Of a stretch of 64,000 nucleotides of DNA, positions 33,584 to 42,438 are shown in pieces. The notes under the pieces are model-generated. The model saw nothing but the letters and a program-made list of their open reading frames with translations, made no database searches and was not told the origin of the DNA. Numbering within the stretch: position 1 is the stretch's first letter; each line of letters starts with the position of its first letter. A program made the translations under genes and the position numbers. Source of the DNA: JAAXHF01 sp963665955 (GTDB taxonomy: Bacteria > Desulfobacterota > Binatia > Bin18); contig OZ246887.1 in NCBI GenBank assembly GCA_965231765.1, forward strand, positions 4,092,001 through 4,156,000, given 5' to 3'.

Positions 33584-35761
33584 TCACTCTTGTCCAATTT
33601 GCGGGCCGGCCCCACTGGTGGCTCGTTTGAGCCGTTCGATGAGTTCTTTCCAGGCCACCTGTCGGGTATGGCCAATAATATTGATATGTGGGGGGAGTCC
33701 CCCGCCTTTGACAAGATAATACCCATTCTCTGCCGGCTCCACCCCGTCCATTTCGCATACATCGAGACGCAGGCCACAGCGGAATCCCAATCGACTATAC
33801 GAGAAGTTTTCGAAGAAACCGAGAAAGCTGCGAGATAAAGCACCTTGGACTCCGCCAAGACTCGACAGGCTGTCAATCGCACGCTGGCTGATCCGATGGG
33901 CGGACGAATCGTCTGGAGGGGTGTGGAGTGCCGCATCGAAAAAAATCGGTTGCCAGTCCTGCATAACAAGATTATGGACTTTGCCTTCGAGCTTGCCCCG
34001 GATCTTGCCAAAGGAAAACGTTTCGGTCAGCCGCTTGAGGTCGAGATTGTCAATATCAATGTCTGCGGACAGCTGCGGCGCCAGACTGAGCAGTTGCTCC
34101 AAGCGAAGATTGCGGATGGTGACCGTGCCATCAAATACGTGTACCTGGAGATTACCAGCAACCTCAACGAGTTGGTCGGTGTAGGTGACGTGCGGAATCA
34201 CTCCTGAAAGTGTCCCAGCCAGAGGAGGCCAGCCGACTGCCTCACTAAACGTTTCCATAGAGATTGGATCGATACGACCGGTAAATTGCCAGCGTGGCTT
34301 GAAGTCGTCTAAAACGTCCATACGGAAAAGATCCATCTGTAGGGCTCCGTCTAAGACGGGAATGTTCGCGGGCTGGAGAAGCTGTACCTGCTTGCCGTGG
34401 GCTTCGAGGTCCAGGCTGCTCGCTCCCAAAAACAACTGATAGACTTGACCTTTCTGCCACCTCAGCTGGGACGGTACAGGTGGGCTGCCTGCGTCTGTCC
34501 AGGCGGTTGTGCCACTGACTCCATGAATAGCAAAGCGTCCATGTTGGTCGTCGATATGGATGTCGTCCAAGCTGACTTGGAGCTGCGTTGTTCCTGTTTT
34601 GTCGTAGTTAAGGCGGAAGCTGACGTAACCGCTCGTATCAAGGGCATCGAGTTGTGTGCCAATAAAAAAAGGCTGCAAATACGTCTGATACAGGCCGTTC
34701 AGCGGAGTCGCGAGCATCTGGATGTGAGCGGATGTGAGAGAAGGCGCGTCGCCCAGGTGAAGGCTGAACTGCACTTCGGTGTGAACAATATCAGTCTGAT
34801 CAAAGCGAAAATGAAACACTTCAAGCAATTGAGTGTGTGCTTGCCAGTTGGCGTCAAGTGATAAGACCACAGGTTGTGTGGAGAAATCAAGAAAAACTGG
34901 CTCAACGTAGACCTGACCTTGCTGAGCCGCGAGCGTGGTATGGAGTTGCCATTTATTGTCGGCTTGGCTTGGTATTGCAGTGAAAGAAAAGGTGCTGCTG
35001 ACCTGCTCTCCGACGTGCTGTGCTTCTGCATCACTGAAGCTGAGACCTTGGAGCATTCCGTTGAATTTTGCCGTTTCCACCTGCATGTCTTGTCCTATCG
35101 CTCGTGCATGAAGGGTCAATGTCCCTGCACTCAAAAAACTCGCAAGCTGAGTAAAAGTTGCTGTTGGCAGCTGTGACAGACGGGTCGAGATTTGTGCCAG
35201 GTCGAGCGCTTTTGCGCTTAGCGTGAGCTGCCAGGAAGCTTGCTCAAACTGCCCGTGGATATCAAGCTGACCGCCTGTAGCCGTTGTTTGGGTAAGAGTG
35301 AATTGGAGCGCTCTGGAGCTCGAGTCGTAGCTGAACGCAATGTAAATCGGGGCTGGATCAAGTACAGGCGTATTCAGTTGTAAGATACCATTTTGGCAAC
35401 GAACAATAGTGGTTTGAGTGGTTTGAATGGTCGCGCGTGGGCACTCTAGTTTAATACTCGCCGTGTGATTGAGCGGGGAGGGGAGGTGCAGCTGCCCAGC
35501 TGAGAGCTGCAAGCCGGCTATGTCTTCTGTGTGCCAAGCAAGCGTGAGCTGTGCATCTTGTACCCGCCAGCCATAGCCATCGAACTTGATGATGTTGAGA
35601 CGCAGGAAACGCTTTGCTGCCGCCTGGGAGATTGGAAACTGGACAAGCAGGCATGCCAGCAAGAAAAACGCGAGGAAGTGTAGTGACAGCCTGAACGACA
35701 TCAGCCGCAGCATAACATGGCGTTTGGGACTTTGCCGAAGCTGTAAATGACAAACTTTCAT
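33584..35761 (-). CDS. YdbH-like AsmA-family intermembrane lipid transport protein
   Basis: A 725-residue protein with an N-terminal membrane anchor (about residues 23-47, SFRLSLHFLAFFLLACLLVQFP) and a long repetitive beta-strand region (alternating hydrophobic/polar stretches) typical of AsmA/TamB-like bridge proteins. The C-terminal part resembles the YdbH domain (RGKLEGKVHNLVMQDWQPIFFDA, and QRAIDSLSSLGGVQGALSRSFLGFF near the end). These span the periplasm and conduct phospholipids. The YdbL-like gene starts 32 bases after its stop. The start is uncertain: ATGs 15 and 20 codons further in are possible. Confidence 0.8.
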   Translation of the reverse strand: MKVCHLQLRQSPKRHVMLRLMSFRLSLHFLAFFLLACLLVQFPISQAAAKRFLRLNIIKFDGYGWRVQDAQLTLAWHTEDIAGLQLSAGQLHLPSPLNHTASIKLECPRATIQTTQTTIVRCQNGILQLNTPVLDPAPIYIAFSYDSSSRALQFTLTQTTATGGQLDIHGQFEQASWQLTLSAKALDLAQISTRLSQLPTATFTQLASFLSAGTLTLHARAIGQDMQVETAKFNGMLQGLSFSDAEAQHVGEQVSSTFSFTAIPSQADNKWQLHTTLAAQQGQVYVEPVFLDFSTQPVVLSLDANWQAHTQLLEVFHFRFDQTDIVHTEVQFSLHLGDAPSLTSAHIQMLATPLNGLYQTYLQPFFIGTQLDALDTSGYVSFRLNYDKTGTTQLQVSLDDIHIDDQHGRFAIHGVSGTTAWTDAGSPPVPSQLRWQKGQVYQLFLGASSLDLEAHGKQVQLLQPANIPVLDGALQMDLFRMDVLDDFKPRWQFTGRIDPISMETFSEAVGWPPLAGTLSGVIPHVTYTDQLVEVAGNLQVHVFDGTVTIRNLRLEQLLSLAPQLSADIDIDNLDLKRLTETFSFGKIRGKLEGKVHNLVMQDWQPIFFDAALHTPPDDSSAHRISQRAIDSLSSLGGVQGALSRSFLGFFENFSYSRLGFRCGLRLDVCEMDGVEPAENGYYLVKGGGLPPHINIIGHTRQVAWKELIERLKRATSGAGPQIGQE

Positions 35762-35801
35762 CCCTGGACGACTGTAGCTGAGTCAGGAGGAGAAAAGAAG
35801 T

Positions 35802-35840
35802 TTGGTGCTAATTGAAAGTTGAATTTGCAATTAGCACCAA
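35802..35840. repeat. Perfect 13-bp inverted repeat at the edge of a pseudogene
   Basis: The arms 35802-35814 and 35828-35840 are exact reverse complements around a 13-base AT-rich loop. The recognisable DUF4143 reading begins immediately to its right (35844), so the hairpin marks the break point where the gene's 5' part was lost. It is possibly the end of an excised or inserted small element. Confidence 0.75.
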
Positions 35841-35843
35841 GCT

Positions 35844-36334
35844 TTTCGCCTGGCTCCGTTTCACCGCAATATTGGTAAACGACTCATCAAAACGCCGAAG
35901 CTGTACTTCTATGACTCTGGTCTGCTGTGTTACCTGCTTGGTATTCGGAGTCCAGAACAGCTTGAACGTCACCCCCTGCGTGGAGCAATCTTTGAATCGT
36001 GGTGCGTGAGCGAAATCCTCAAACACCACTATCACACAGCCTAGCGCCCAAACTGGTTCTTCTACCGTGACCGCAAAGGCACGAAGTGGATCTGATTTTG
36101 AATCAAGGCGAACGTCTGCTCGCAATCGAAATCAAATCCGGACGTACTCCGGCTGCTGATTACTTTTCAGGCTTGACGCGTTTTGCTGAGGAGGTAGTGC
36201 CTAAGGTAAGCGATATTCCTGGGGCTGTGTCCAATGTGGTTGTATACGCCGGAGAACGTTCGCAGAAACGAAGCCAGGGACAGCTGTTATCTTGGGAAGA
36301 TACTGATACCTTTCCGTGGTTAGGAAGCAGCTGA
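35844..36334 (+). pseudogene. DUF4143-type AAA ATPase C-terminal fragment, doubly broken
   Basis: Reading from 35844 gives FRLAPFHRNIGKRLIKTPKLYFYDSGLLCYLLGI, then PLRGAIFESW and SEILKHHYHTA. Next comes an in-frame TAG (about 36041), and RPNWFFYRDRKGT. A missing base at about 36086 then shifts the frame into VDLILNQGERLLAIEIKSGRT, ending in a TGA at 36332-36334. This is the C-terminal nuclease-like DUF4143 part of a common ATPase family (full length about 390 residues). The 5' half is lost at the hairpin at 35802-35840. The rest keeps near-consensus sequence, so inactivation is recent. Confidence 0.82.
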
Positions 36335-36587
36335 GAGGAAGATCGCTTGAAGACTGAGGCATCTGAATCAATCAGACTCTGACGCACATACAGATCAGAA
36401 TAGGGCGAATGCCTTATTTCAGAAAGAAGATTCTCTCCCTGCTCTTCACTTCTTAGCCAGCGACATACACATTAGGGAGAGTCTGCCTGAATGCTGTTTC
36501 GGGAAGAATGGTCAGAGAAAGTAAGGAAAGATGGAGGAGGAGAGCCCGCGCCCTAATTGCGAGAGGCTCTGCTGTTATGTTGTTACT

Positions 36588-37340
36588 CTACCGAAACAAA
36601 TCCGCCTCCGCTGGCCGGATCAAGACCTTGCCACTTCCCTCCGCGGGGATGTACTTATAACCCCGAATAATCACCGCAGGAATAGCTGCGCTTTTTTCCA
36701 TCAGCAGACCAGCCGCACAGGAGAGTTCGTCGGCAACGGAAATGACGGTGTGGTTCAGTTCTCGGCCCTGGAGGTCTTCTCCTCCACGCAGGTCAAGCAA
36801 TCCCTCGAACCCTGAGACACCTAAAGCAAACTCGGCCAAACCATCACGCCAGGGGCGACCAAATGTATCGGTGATAATGATGCCAATCGAGATGTTGCGG
36901 TGCTCTTGAACAGTGAGCCGCATTTTTTTGGCGGACTCGTCCGGATCTTTGGGCAGAACGATCACGATATCGTCCGCTAAGGTATTGGACGAATCCACTC
37001 CGGAGTTGGCACATACCCAACCTTGCTTAGTCTCGGTGATGACGACCCCGTTTTTCATCATCACGATGCGGTTGCTCTCTTGCAGCACTACCTCGACCAT
37101 GCGGGGATCTTTTTCCCATTGCTCAGCAATCTGGTGGGCAAATTGAGAAGGCTCCACGGTCTTGAGGTCAACCACTGCATTTTCGGCTTTGGAGACGATC
37201 TTTTGGCACATGACCAAGATGTCACCGTCTTTGAGGCCGACCTTTGATTCGTCAATGGCGTCAAGCAGGATTGAAATTAGGTCGTCGCCGGGTTGAATTT
37301 GGGGAACGCCGGGGATGGGGATTATTGCGATGGTACTCAT
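36588..37340 (-). CDS. cofE: Coenzyme F420-0:L-glutamate ligase
   Basis: A 250-residue CofE/FbiB-N domain protein (family about 245-255). It adds L-glutamates to F420-0 using GTP. Motifs are IPIPGVPQIQPGDDL, GDILVMCQKIVSKAEN, TETKQGWVCANSGVDSSN, IIITDTFGRPWRDG and LRGGEDLQGRELNHTVISVADELSCAAGLLM. The C-terminal nitroreductase domain of actinobacterial FbiB is absent, as in archaeal and most Gram-negative forms. It is the last gene of the cofG-cofH-cofD-cofE run, 47 bases after cofD. Confidence 0.92.
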   Translation of the reverse strand: MSTIAIIPIPGVPQIQPGDDLISILLDAIDESKVGLKDGDILVMCQKIVSKAENAVVDLKTVEPSQFAHQIAEQWEKDPRMVEVVLQESNRIVMMKNGVVITETKQGWVCANSGVDSSNTLADDIVIVLPKDPDESAKKMRLTVQEHRNISIGIIITDTFGRPWRDGLAEFALGVSGFEGLLDLRGGEDLQGRELNHTVISVADELSCAAGLLMEKSAAIPAVIIRGYKYIPAEGSGKVLIRPAEADLFR

Positions 37341-37387
37341 AAGATTAGTCCCGAGTCCTGAGTATTTGGAAGAGGTAACGCTCTTCT

Positions 37388-38356
37388 TTACTCCTTACTC
37401 TTTAACCGTTTCGTGTAGCTCTGTTCAACAACTGTCTGGGCCAGGGCAACCGACTTGTCCATATCAGTCATGATGGTATCGGTCACCTGAACCGTCAGAC
37501 CCTGGGCTTCAAGTCTAGCCTGCTGACCGGCATCTTGCGTATCAATCACAAAAGAGTCAAGAAAGTCTGTGTACATGCTCGCGACCCCGGTTGCTGAGGC
37601 TTCAATGCCGAGGCCACTCAGCATGCGGTCGGCTGGGCCTTTAATGGGCTTGCCCGCGACAAGTGGACTGATGCCGATAATTGGAGCAGGGGTTTCTTGT
37701 AAGGATTCGCGCACTCCGGGCAAGCCCATAATGGGGCCGATGCTGACGATTGGGTTGCTCGGTGGAAGAATCACCAGTTGTGCAGACCGGATGGCATCAC
37801 AGACGCCTGGAGCTGCGAGGGCGGTCTCAATCCCACGGAGTTCGACTTTTTTGACGTTGCCTTCTCCACGACCTTTCACAAAATACTCTTGAAAGGGCAG
37901 AGCACCCGCTTGGGTGTGGACGACTGTTCGGACTGGGTCGTTGCTCATTGGTAAGACCGTGGCTTTTACACCCCAGGATTTTGCAATAGCAGCAGTCACT
38001 TCAGTCAGAGTTTTGCCTTGTCGTAATTGCTGGGTGCGAAACAGGTGCGTCGCCAGGTCCGTATCGCCTAAACCGAACCACGTATCAGGATAGTAGCGTT
38101 TGAGAGATTCAAGACAGCGGAAGCTTTCGTCTGGCAGGCCCCAGCCTTTGCTGTGATCCACGGCATCAGCAAGAGTATAGGTGATGGTGTCGATATCCGG
38201 GGAGACCGATAGGCCGAAGAATTCTTCGTCATCACCAGTGTTAACGATAACGCAGAGGTTCGCAGGATTGATGACACGGACGAGGCCACGCAGGAGGCGG
38301 GCTGCACCAACGCCTCCGGCAAGAGCAGTGACTGTGAGATCTCGAGATAGGGGCAC
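37388..38356 (-). CDS. cofD: 2-phospho-L-lactate transferase (F420 biosynthesis)
   Basis: A 322-residue CofD. It transfers the phospholactyl/phosphoenolpyruvyl-derived group to FO. The nucleotide-binding opening TALAGGVGAARLLRGL and the conserved VNTGDDEEFFGL-VSPDIDTITYTLA stretch are present, with VILPPSNPIVSIGPI and a C-terminal half with ADRML-GLG. The frame starts at a GTG with no strong ribosome site, so a slightly different start is possible. It follows cofH by 44 bases. A CofC-type guanylyltransferase gene is not in the window. Confidence 0.92.
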   Translation of the reverse strand: MPLSRDLTVTALAGGVGAARLLRGLVRVINPANLCVIVNTGDDEEFFGLSVSPDIDTITYTLADAVDHSKGWGLPDESFRCLESLKRYYPDTWFGLGDTDLATHLFRTQQLRQGKTLTEVTAAIAKSWGVKATVLPMSNDPVRTVVHTQAGALPFQEYFVKGRGEGNVKKVELRGIETALAAPGVCDAIRSAQLVILPPSNPIVSIGPIMGLPGVRESLQETPAPIIGISPLVAGKPIKGPADRMLSGLGIEASATGVASMYTDFLDSFVIDTQDAGQQARLEAQGLTVQVTDTIMTDMDKSVALAQTVVEQSYTKRLKSKE

Positions 38357-38400
38357 GGTGGTCTGTGGAAAGGGCAGCCTGGTCTGCTGCCCGGTGTGTG

Positions 38401-39687
38401 TTAGTGAGAAGCTGCTTGCTTCTCGCGTTCGAAAGGATGCACGTAGCGGAACTGCTCCGAGGCGGCGAGCCGACGGTACGAACCGAACTGCTCGTCTGGA
38501 TTCTCAATCATATCCAGCGGGCTTAGCTCATCGTCCTCGCCAGTAAAGACCGTCCGCAGTTTATACGTGGTACTGCGCTCGGCCGGGGTACGGCCAAGAT
38601 CACGAACCAGGCGGCGGAGTTCTTTTGGTGGCACGAGTTGGCCATATTGGGCACCAGCCGAGGTGGAAATACTCTCGTTAATCAAGGTCCCACCCAAATC
38701 GTTTGCGCCAACATTCAGCAGATACTGGGCCATCTTAGGGCCTTCTTTGACCCATGATGATTGAATATTGCGGAACGTCGGGCCGAGCATCAGTCGGGCG
38801 ACCGCGTGCATCTTAATGACTTCTGTTCCTGTTGCGCCCTCACGCACATTTTTGACCAGTTTGTGTTGGTACATGGGCGCTTCTTGGTGAATCAAGGACA
38901 GGGGTACGAACTCAGTAAATCCTCCCGTTTCTTTCTGGATATCGCGCAGCAGATTCATATGCTTGACCCAGTGAACCGGTGTCTCAATGTGTCCGTACAT
39001 AATCGTCGAAGTGGTTGGAATGCCGAGACTATGGGCAGACGTAATCACTTCAATCCATTTGTCTTTTGTAATCCGTCCTGGCGCAATGATATCGCGGATT
39101 TCTTGATCAAGAATTTCAGCCGAGGTGCCGGGGAGTGTGTCCAGTCCTGCCTCTTTCAGAGCAGCCAGATACTCGGGAATGGAGACCGCCGACCGTGTGG
39201 CGCCGTAGAGGACTTCTTCTGGTGAGAAGGCGTGAATGTGCAGATCAGGTAGCGCTTTTTTGACGGCTCGGGTCAGGTCTACATACAGGCTGCCGTTCAT
39301 CTTGGGCGGCAGACCAGCCTGCATGCACACTTCAGTTGCGCCCATATCAACCGCCTCTTGAGCGCGACGCAAAATTTCCGTTTCTGGCAGAAAATAGCCT
39401 TCCTCTTCACGATACTCACGGCTAAAAGCGCAGAAGGTACAGTGTTTGATGCAAACGTTGGTGAAGTTGATATTGCGGTTGACCACATACGTCACCACAT
39501 CACCAACTTGACGACGCCGCATTTCATCCGCGACCAGACACATGACCTGAAGGTCTAGCCCATTCGTCTCACACAACCGCAGCCCCTCTTGCCAAGAAAC
39601 TTCTTCTCCGTCCAATGCACGATGCAGGATCGTGCTCACTTGAGGATCGATGTGTTCGAGAACACTCGCGAGGCCGTTGGTTGCCAC
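38401..39687 (-). CDS. cofH: FO synthase subunit 2 (radical SAM)
   Basis: A 428-residue radical SAM protein. The cluster cysteines are C79, C83 and C86 in CIKHCTFC, with NRNINFTN before them, characteristic of CofH. EVCMQAGLPPKMNG and TPGTSAEIL are also family signatures. CofH couples 5-amino-6-ribitylamino-uracil to tyrosine in making the FO chromophore. The start is a GTG with AGGAGA about 7 bases upstream. The stand-alone form, rather than the CofG-CofH fusion FbiC of actinobacteria, argues for a non-actinobacterial host. Confidence 0.93.
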   Translation of the reverse strand: MATNGLASVLEHIDPQVSTILHRALDGEEVSWQEGLRLCETNGLDLQVMCLVADEMRRRQVGDVVTYVVNRNINFTNVCIKHCTFCAFSREYREEEGYFLPETEILRRAQEAVDMGATEVCMQAGLPPKMNGSLYVDLTRAVKKALPDLHIHAFSPEEVLYGATRSAVSIPEYLAALKEAGLDTLPGTSAEILDQEIRDIIAPGRITKDKWIEVITSAHSLGIPTTSTIMYGHIETPVHWVKHMNLLRDIQKETGGFTEFVPLSLIHQEAPMYQHKLVKNVREGATGTEVIKMHAVARLMLGPTFRNIQSSWVKEGPKMAQYLLNVGANDLGGTLINESISTSAGAQYGQLVPPKELRRLVRDLGRTPAERSTTYKLRTVFTGEDDELSPLDMIENPDEQFGSYRRLAASEQFRYVHPFEREKQAASH

Positions 39688-39727
39688 GTTGGGTCTCCTT
39701 TTTTCGGGCGTAAAACGTCAATATTTA

Positions 39728-39778
39728 AAACGTCACACGTAAGCAGGACTGGGTGTTTTCCCTTTACGGGTGACGTTT
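39728..39778. other. 15-bp near-perfect inverted repeat between cofG and cofH
   Basis: The arms 39728-39742 and 39764-39778 pair at 14 of 15 positions around a 21-base loop. A further copy of the AAAACGTCA core lies about 15 bases to the left (near 39710). It is placed in the 112-base gap between cofG and cofH on the transcript and could be an mRNA processing, attenuation or regulator-binding element. Confidence 0.6.
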
Positions 39779-39799
39779 CACGTCTTATCCCTTGCCTTC

Positions 39800-40978
39800 T
39801 TATGCCGCGACCACTGCCTGCAACTCCTCAGTCCGTGCGCGCAGAGCAGGCAGCAGAAAGCCGGGCCGATCAATATACTCTTGGTAAATAGCGAGTCGCT
39901 CGCGCAAGGTGAATCCCTCTTCTTCGCAGGTCTGAGCGAGAGTTGTGAGATGCGGCCAGGCCGCTTCAGGATTCACATAGTCTTTGGTCACTGGAGAAAT
40001 GCCGCCCCAGTCATTAATGCCGGCTTGGAGGAGGAGGCGATGATCAACTGGGTTCAGGTTGGGGGGAGCTTGGACATTCATCTGACCGCCGAGGAGGAGC
40101 CGCGCAACCGCAACTGTTTTGGCCATTTCCAGGCTTTCTGGCTCTGGAGCCTCGGCCATACGTGTATCCGGCTTTGCCCGGAAATTCTGGATAATGACTT
40201 CTTGGATATGATCGTATTCTTGGTGGATGTTGCGGATAGCAATCAGGCTGTCAACCACTTCTTCCCAGGTCTCACCAATGCCGATTAGAATCCCTGTTGT
40301 AAACGGAATCTCCAGCTCTCCAGCTTCGCGTATCATCTTGACCCGCATAGCGGGGTCTTTGTCTGGCGCAGAAAAATGGGCCATGCCACGCTCGCGCAGC
40401 CGAGGGCTGATATTTTCCAGCATCAGACCTAAGCTGACGTTCACGTCTTTGAGCCATTTCATTTCATCGGCGGTCAGAATGCCAGCATTGGTATGTGGCA
40501 GAATGCCATACGACAGAGCGATCTCACAGGCTTCGTAGACGTATTCGGTGGTGTTGCCATGGCCGAGATTTGCGAGCGTGGTCCGGTAGCCGCTGGAAAC
40601 TAACTCAGGCTTATCGCCCAGGCACATCAGGGCTTCTTTGCAACCTTGGGTGTGGCCACGGTCAAGCCATTCATGCAAATCCTTTCGCGTCATCGTCCAG
40701 GCGGCCGGATCACGCGGGTCCTTGCGAAAGGTGCAATATGAGCAGCGATCTCGACACAGATTGGTGACCGGCAGAAAGAGTTTGCGCGAATAGGTCACCG
40801 TCCGGCCTTTATGGCGGTCGCGTAAGCTACCGGCGGCAGCCAAAAGGGCTGGAAATTCTTCCTGTGTACAGTGAATGAGGCGGTAGCCTTCTTCAGTCGA
40901 GAGGACTTCGTCTGCAAGTGTTTTATCGAGAATCTCGGCAAAGGGCTTGTTTGCGTGTGTAGGAAAATGATCGCGCAC
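39800..40978 (-). CDS. cofG: FO synthase subunit 1 (radical SAM)
   Basis: A 392-residue radical SAM protein with cluster cysteines C75, C79 and C82 in CRDRCSYC, preceded by KLFLPVTN. Also present are EALMCLGDKPEL, HTNAGIL, SLGLMLENISPRL and GILIGIGETWEEV. CofG finishes ring closure of 7,8-didemethyl-8-hydroxy-5-deazariboflavin. The frame opens at a GTG preceded by GGGAGA, and a good sigma70-type promoter lies about 30 bases upstream. First gene of the F420 operon. Confidence 0.93.
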   Translation of the reverse strand: MRDHFPTHANKPFAEILDKTLADEVLSTEEGYRLIHCTQEEFPALLAAAGSLRDRHKGRTVTYSRKLFLPVTNLCRDRCSYCTFRKDPRDPAAWTMTRKDLHEWLDRGHTQGCKEALMCLGDKPELVSSGYRTTLANLGHGNTTEYVYEACEIALSYGILPHTNAGILTADEMKWLKDVNVSLGLMLENISPRLRERGMAHFSAPDKDPAMRVKMIREAGELEIPFTTGILIGIGETWEEVVDSLIAIRNIHQEYDHIQEVIIQNFRAKPDTRMAEAPEPESLEMAKTVAVARLLLGGQMNVQAPPNLNPVDHRLLLQAGINDWGGISPVTKDYVNPEAAWPHLTTLAQTCEEEGFTLRERLAIYQEYIDRPGFLLPALRARTEELQAVVAA

Positions 40979-41007
40979 CGGTTTCTCCCATTTCCAGATC
41001 CACTGCG

Positions 41008-41036
41008 AAGGTAGTCAACGGTAGGTGTAAAGTCAA
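41008..41036 (-). promoter_or_regulatory. Sigma70-type promoter for the F420 operon
   Basis: Read on the minus strand: -35 TTGACT (41031-41036), exactly 17 bases, then -10 TACCTT (41008-41013). It would give a short 5' leader of about 23 bases before the cofG GTG at 40978. Confidence 0.5.
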
Positions 41037-41100
41037 CCGCTTTTTTGTGGTTTTCTCACTTTTCAGTGATATCACTTGTCTGCACGGTTGTGGGCGAGGC

Positions 41101-41478
41101 TCAGCCGGTGCTAGCCTCATGGCCTTGAGGCTCCTGCTGGAGTCGAGAGAACTGATGTCTGAGACGAACGAGGGCAATGGCTGAGCAGAGTAAACCCAGG
41201 CCGAGCATTAAACGGCCACTGCTGAGGACGACATGGTAGAAATCGAGCTTCGCCTGGGCTATTTCCCAGCGTTCGCGGGCTTCGCTTGGAAAATAACGCT
41301 GCTCGCCGCGAAACAAAAAAGCCGTGGCTGCTTGGACTTGCGGGGCGGTAGCGACCAGGACAGCTTGATACTCCTGGACTTTGTTCACGGCTGCAAGCGC
41401 ATTACCAATACCGAGCACGACCAGCACCGCACCAGCGATGAAAAGGTAGTTTCGGGACAGTAATTGCGCTATTGTCAT
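41101..41478 (-). CDS. Small membrane protein with two predicted transmembrane segments, unrecognised
   Basis: A 125-residue protein. There is a membrane segment near the N-terminus (LFIAGAVLVVLGIGNALAAV) and another near the C-terminus (LMLGLGLLCSAIALV). The region between (about 65 residues, with FRGEQRYFPSEARERWEIAQAKLDFYHVV) is likely periplasmic, and the tail is cytoplasmic. No family is recognised. ATG 41478 is preferred over a GTG 27 bases upstream, although its ribosome site is weak. Divergent from the crotonase gene at 41613. Confidence 0.6.
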   Translation of the reverse strand: MTIAQLLSRNYLFIAGAVLVVLGIGNALAAVNKVQEYQAVLVATAPQVQAATAFLFRGEQRYFPSEARERWEIAQAKLDFYHVVLSSGRLMLGLGLLCSAIALVRLRHQFSRLQQEPQGHEASTG

Positions 41479-41612
41479 GAGAGGAACCTTCTCTCGCCCT
41501 ACCACTCAAGCAGAGGGCAGTCAAGGCGCGATGTGAAAGGGCTTTGCCTCTACGCGAGCGACTTTTTGGCAGTGGCTTTTGGAGAAGGTTTGTGAGGAAG
41601 GAAAACATAACT

Positions 41613-42395
41613 ATGCCGAATGTTGTCCTCAGTGACAGACAAGCTGGGGTGCGCAGGCTAACGATTAATCGGCCCGAGAGGCGCAACGCCCTAAATAGTG
41701 AGACGATCTTTGCCCTGAAGGATGCGCTGAATGAAGCGGCTCGTGATCCCGGCAGTCGGGTCGTGGTGCTGACCGGAGCCGGAGGAGCATTTTCATCTGG
41801 AGCTGACCTGCGTGGCGGAGGATCTGGAAGGTCTGACAGTACGCCAGCCGGCGATGTTATGGAAGATGGGTTTAATGCCGTAATCCGAGCTATCTGGAAC
41901 TTACCTAAACCAGTCCTTGCAGCAGTTGATGGGGTGGCGGCTGGATTTGGCTGTTCCTTGTCTCTGGCGTGTGATGTGCGTCTCGCATCTTCGACGGCCC
42001 GTTTCTCGCTTATTTTTGTTCAGCGAGCACTGACGATTGATGGCGGAGCCAGCTACTTGTTGCCACGTTTGGCTGGCTTGAAAGGGATTGAGTTGGCTTT
42101 GACCGGGGAGGTGATACCCGCTCAAGAGGCAGAACGCATCGGCTTGGTGAATCGGGTTATTCCAGAGGGAGAATTCTCTGCTCGTGTCACCGAATACGCG
42201 CAGAAGATGGCCAAACAAGCCCCGCTTGCCCTTGCAGCGATTAAAACGTCGCTGCACCATGCCCTGGGGAGGAGTTTGGACGAGGTATTAACGTATGAGA
42301 TGGCAGAGCAGCGAAAAATGGTCCGGACCGCTGACTTTCGGGAAGGGTTGGCTGCCTTTCTGGAAAAACGAGAGCCCAACTACACCGGCCGATGA
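41613..42395 (+). CDS. Enoyl-CoA hydratase/isomerase family protein, PaaG-like
   Basis: A 260-residue crotonase. The oxyanion motif GGAFSSGADL and the GVAAGFGCSLSLACD helix are present. The hydratase Glu144 position is serine in this helix, and Glu164 is replaced as well (FSLIFVQRALTID). An aspartate in TIDGGASYLLPR sits where PaaG-type ring-epoxide isomerases have their catalytic Asp. A double-bond or epoxide isomerase is more likely than a hydratase. GAGGAAGGA precedes ATG 41613; an upstream in-frame ATG lacks one. Confidence 0.85.
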   Translation: MPNVVLSDRQAGVRRLTINRPERRNALNSETIFALKDALNEAARDPGSRVVVLTGAGGAFSSGADLRGGGSGRSDSTPAGDVMEDGFNAVIRAIWNLPKPVLAAVDGVAAGFGCSLSLACDVRLASSTARFSLIFVQRALTIDGGASYLLPRLAGLKGIELALTGEVIPAQEAERIGLVNRVIPEGEFSARVTEYAQKMAKQAPLALAAIKTSLHHALGRSLDEVLTYEMAEQRKMVRTADFREGLAAFLEKREPNYTGR

Positions 42396-42438
42396 GGAAC
42401 GTACTCGTCGGCAAAGAACTGGTGAGGAAAGAAAATCG

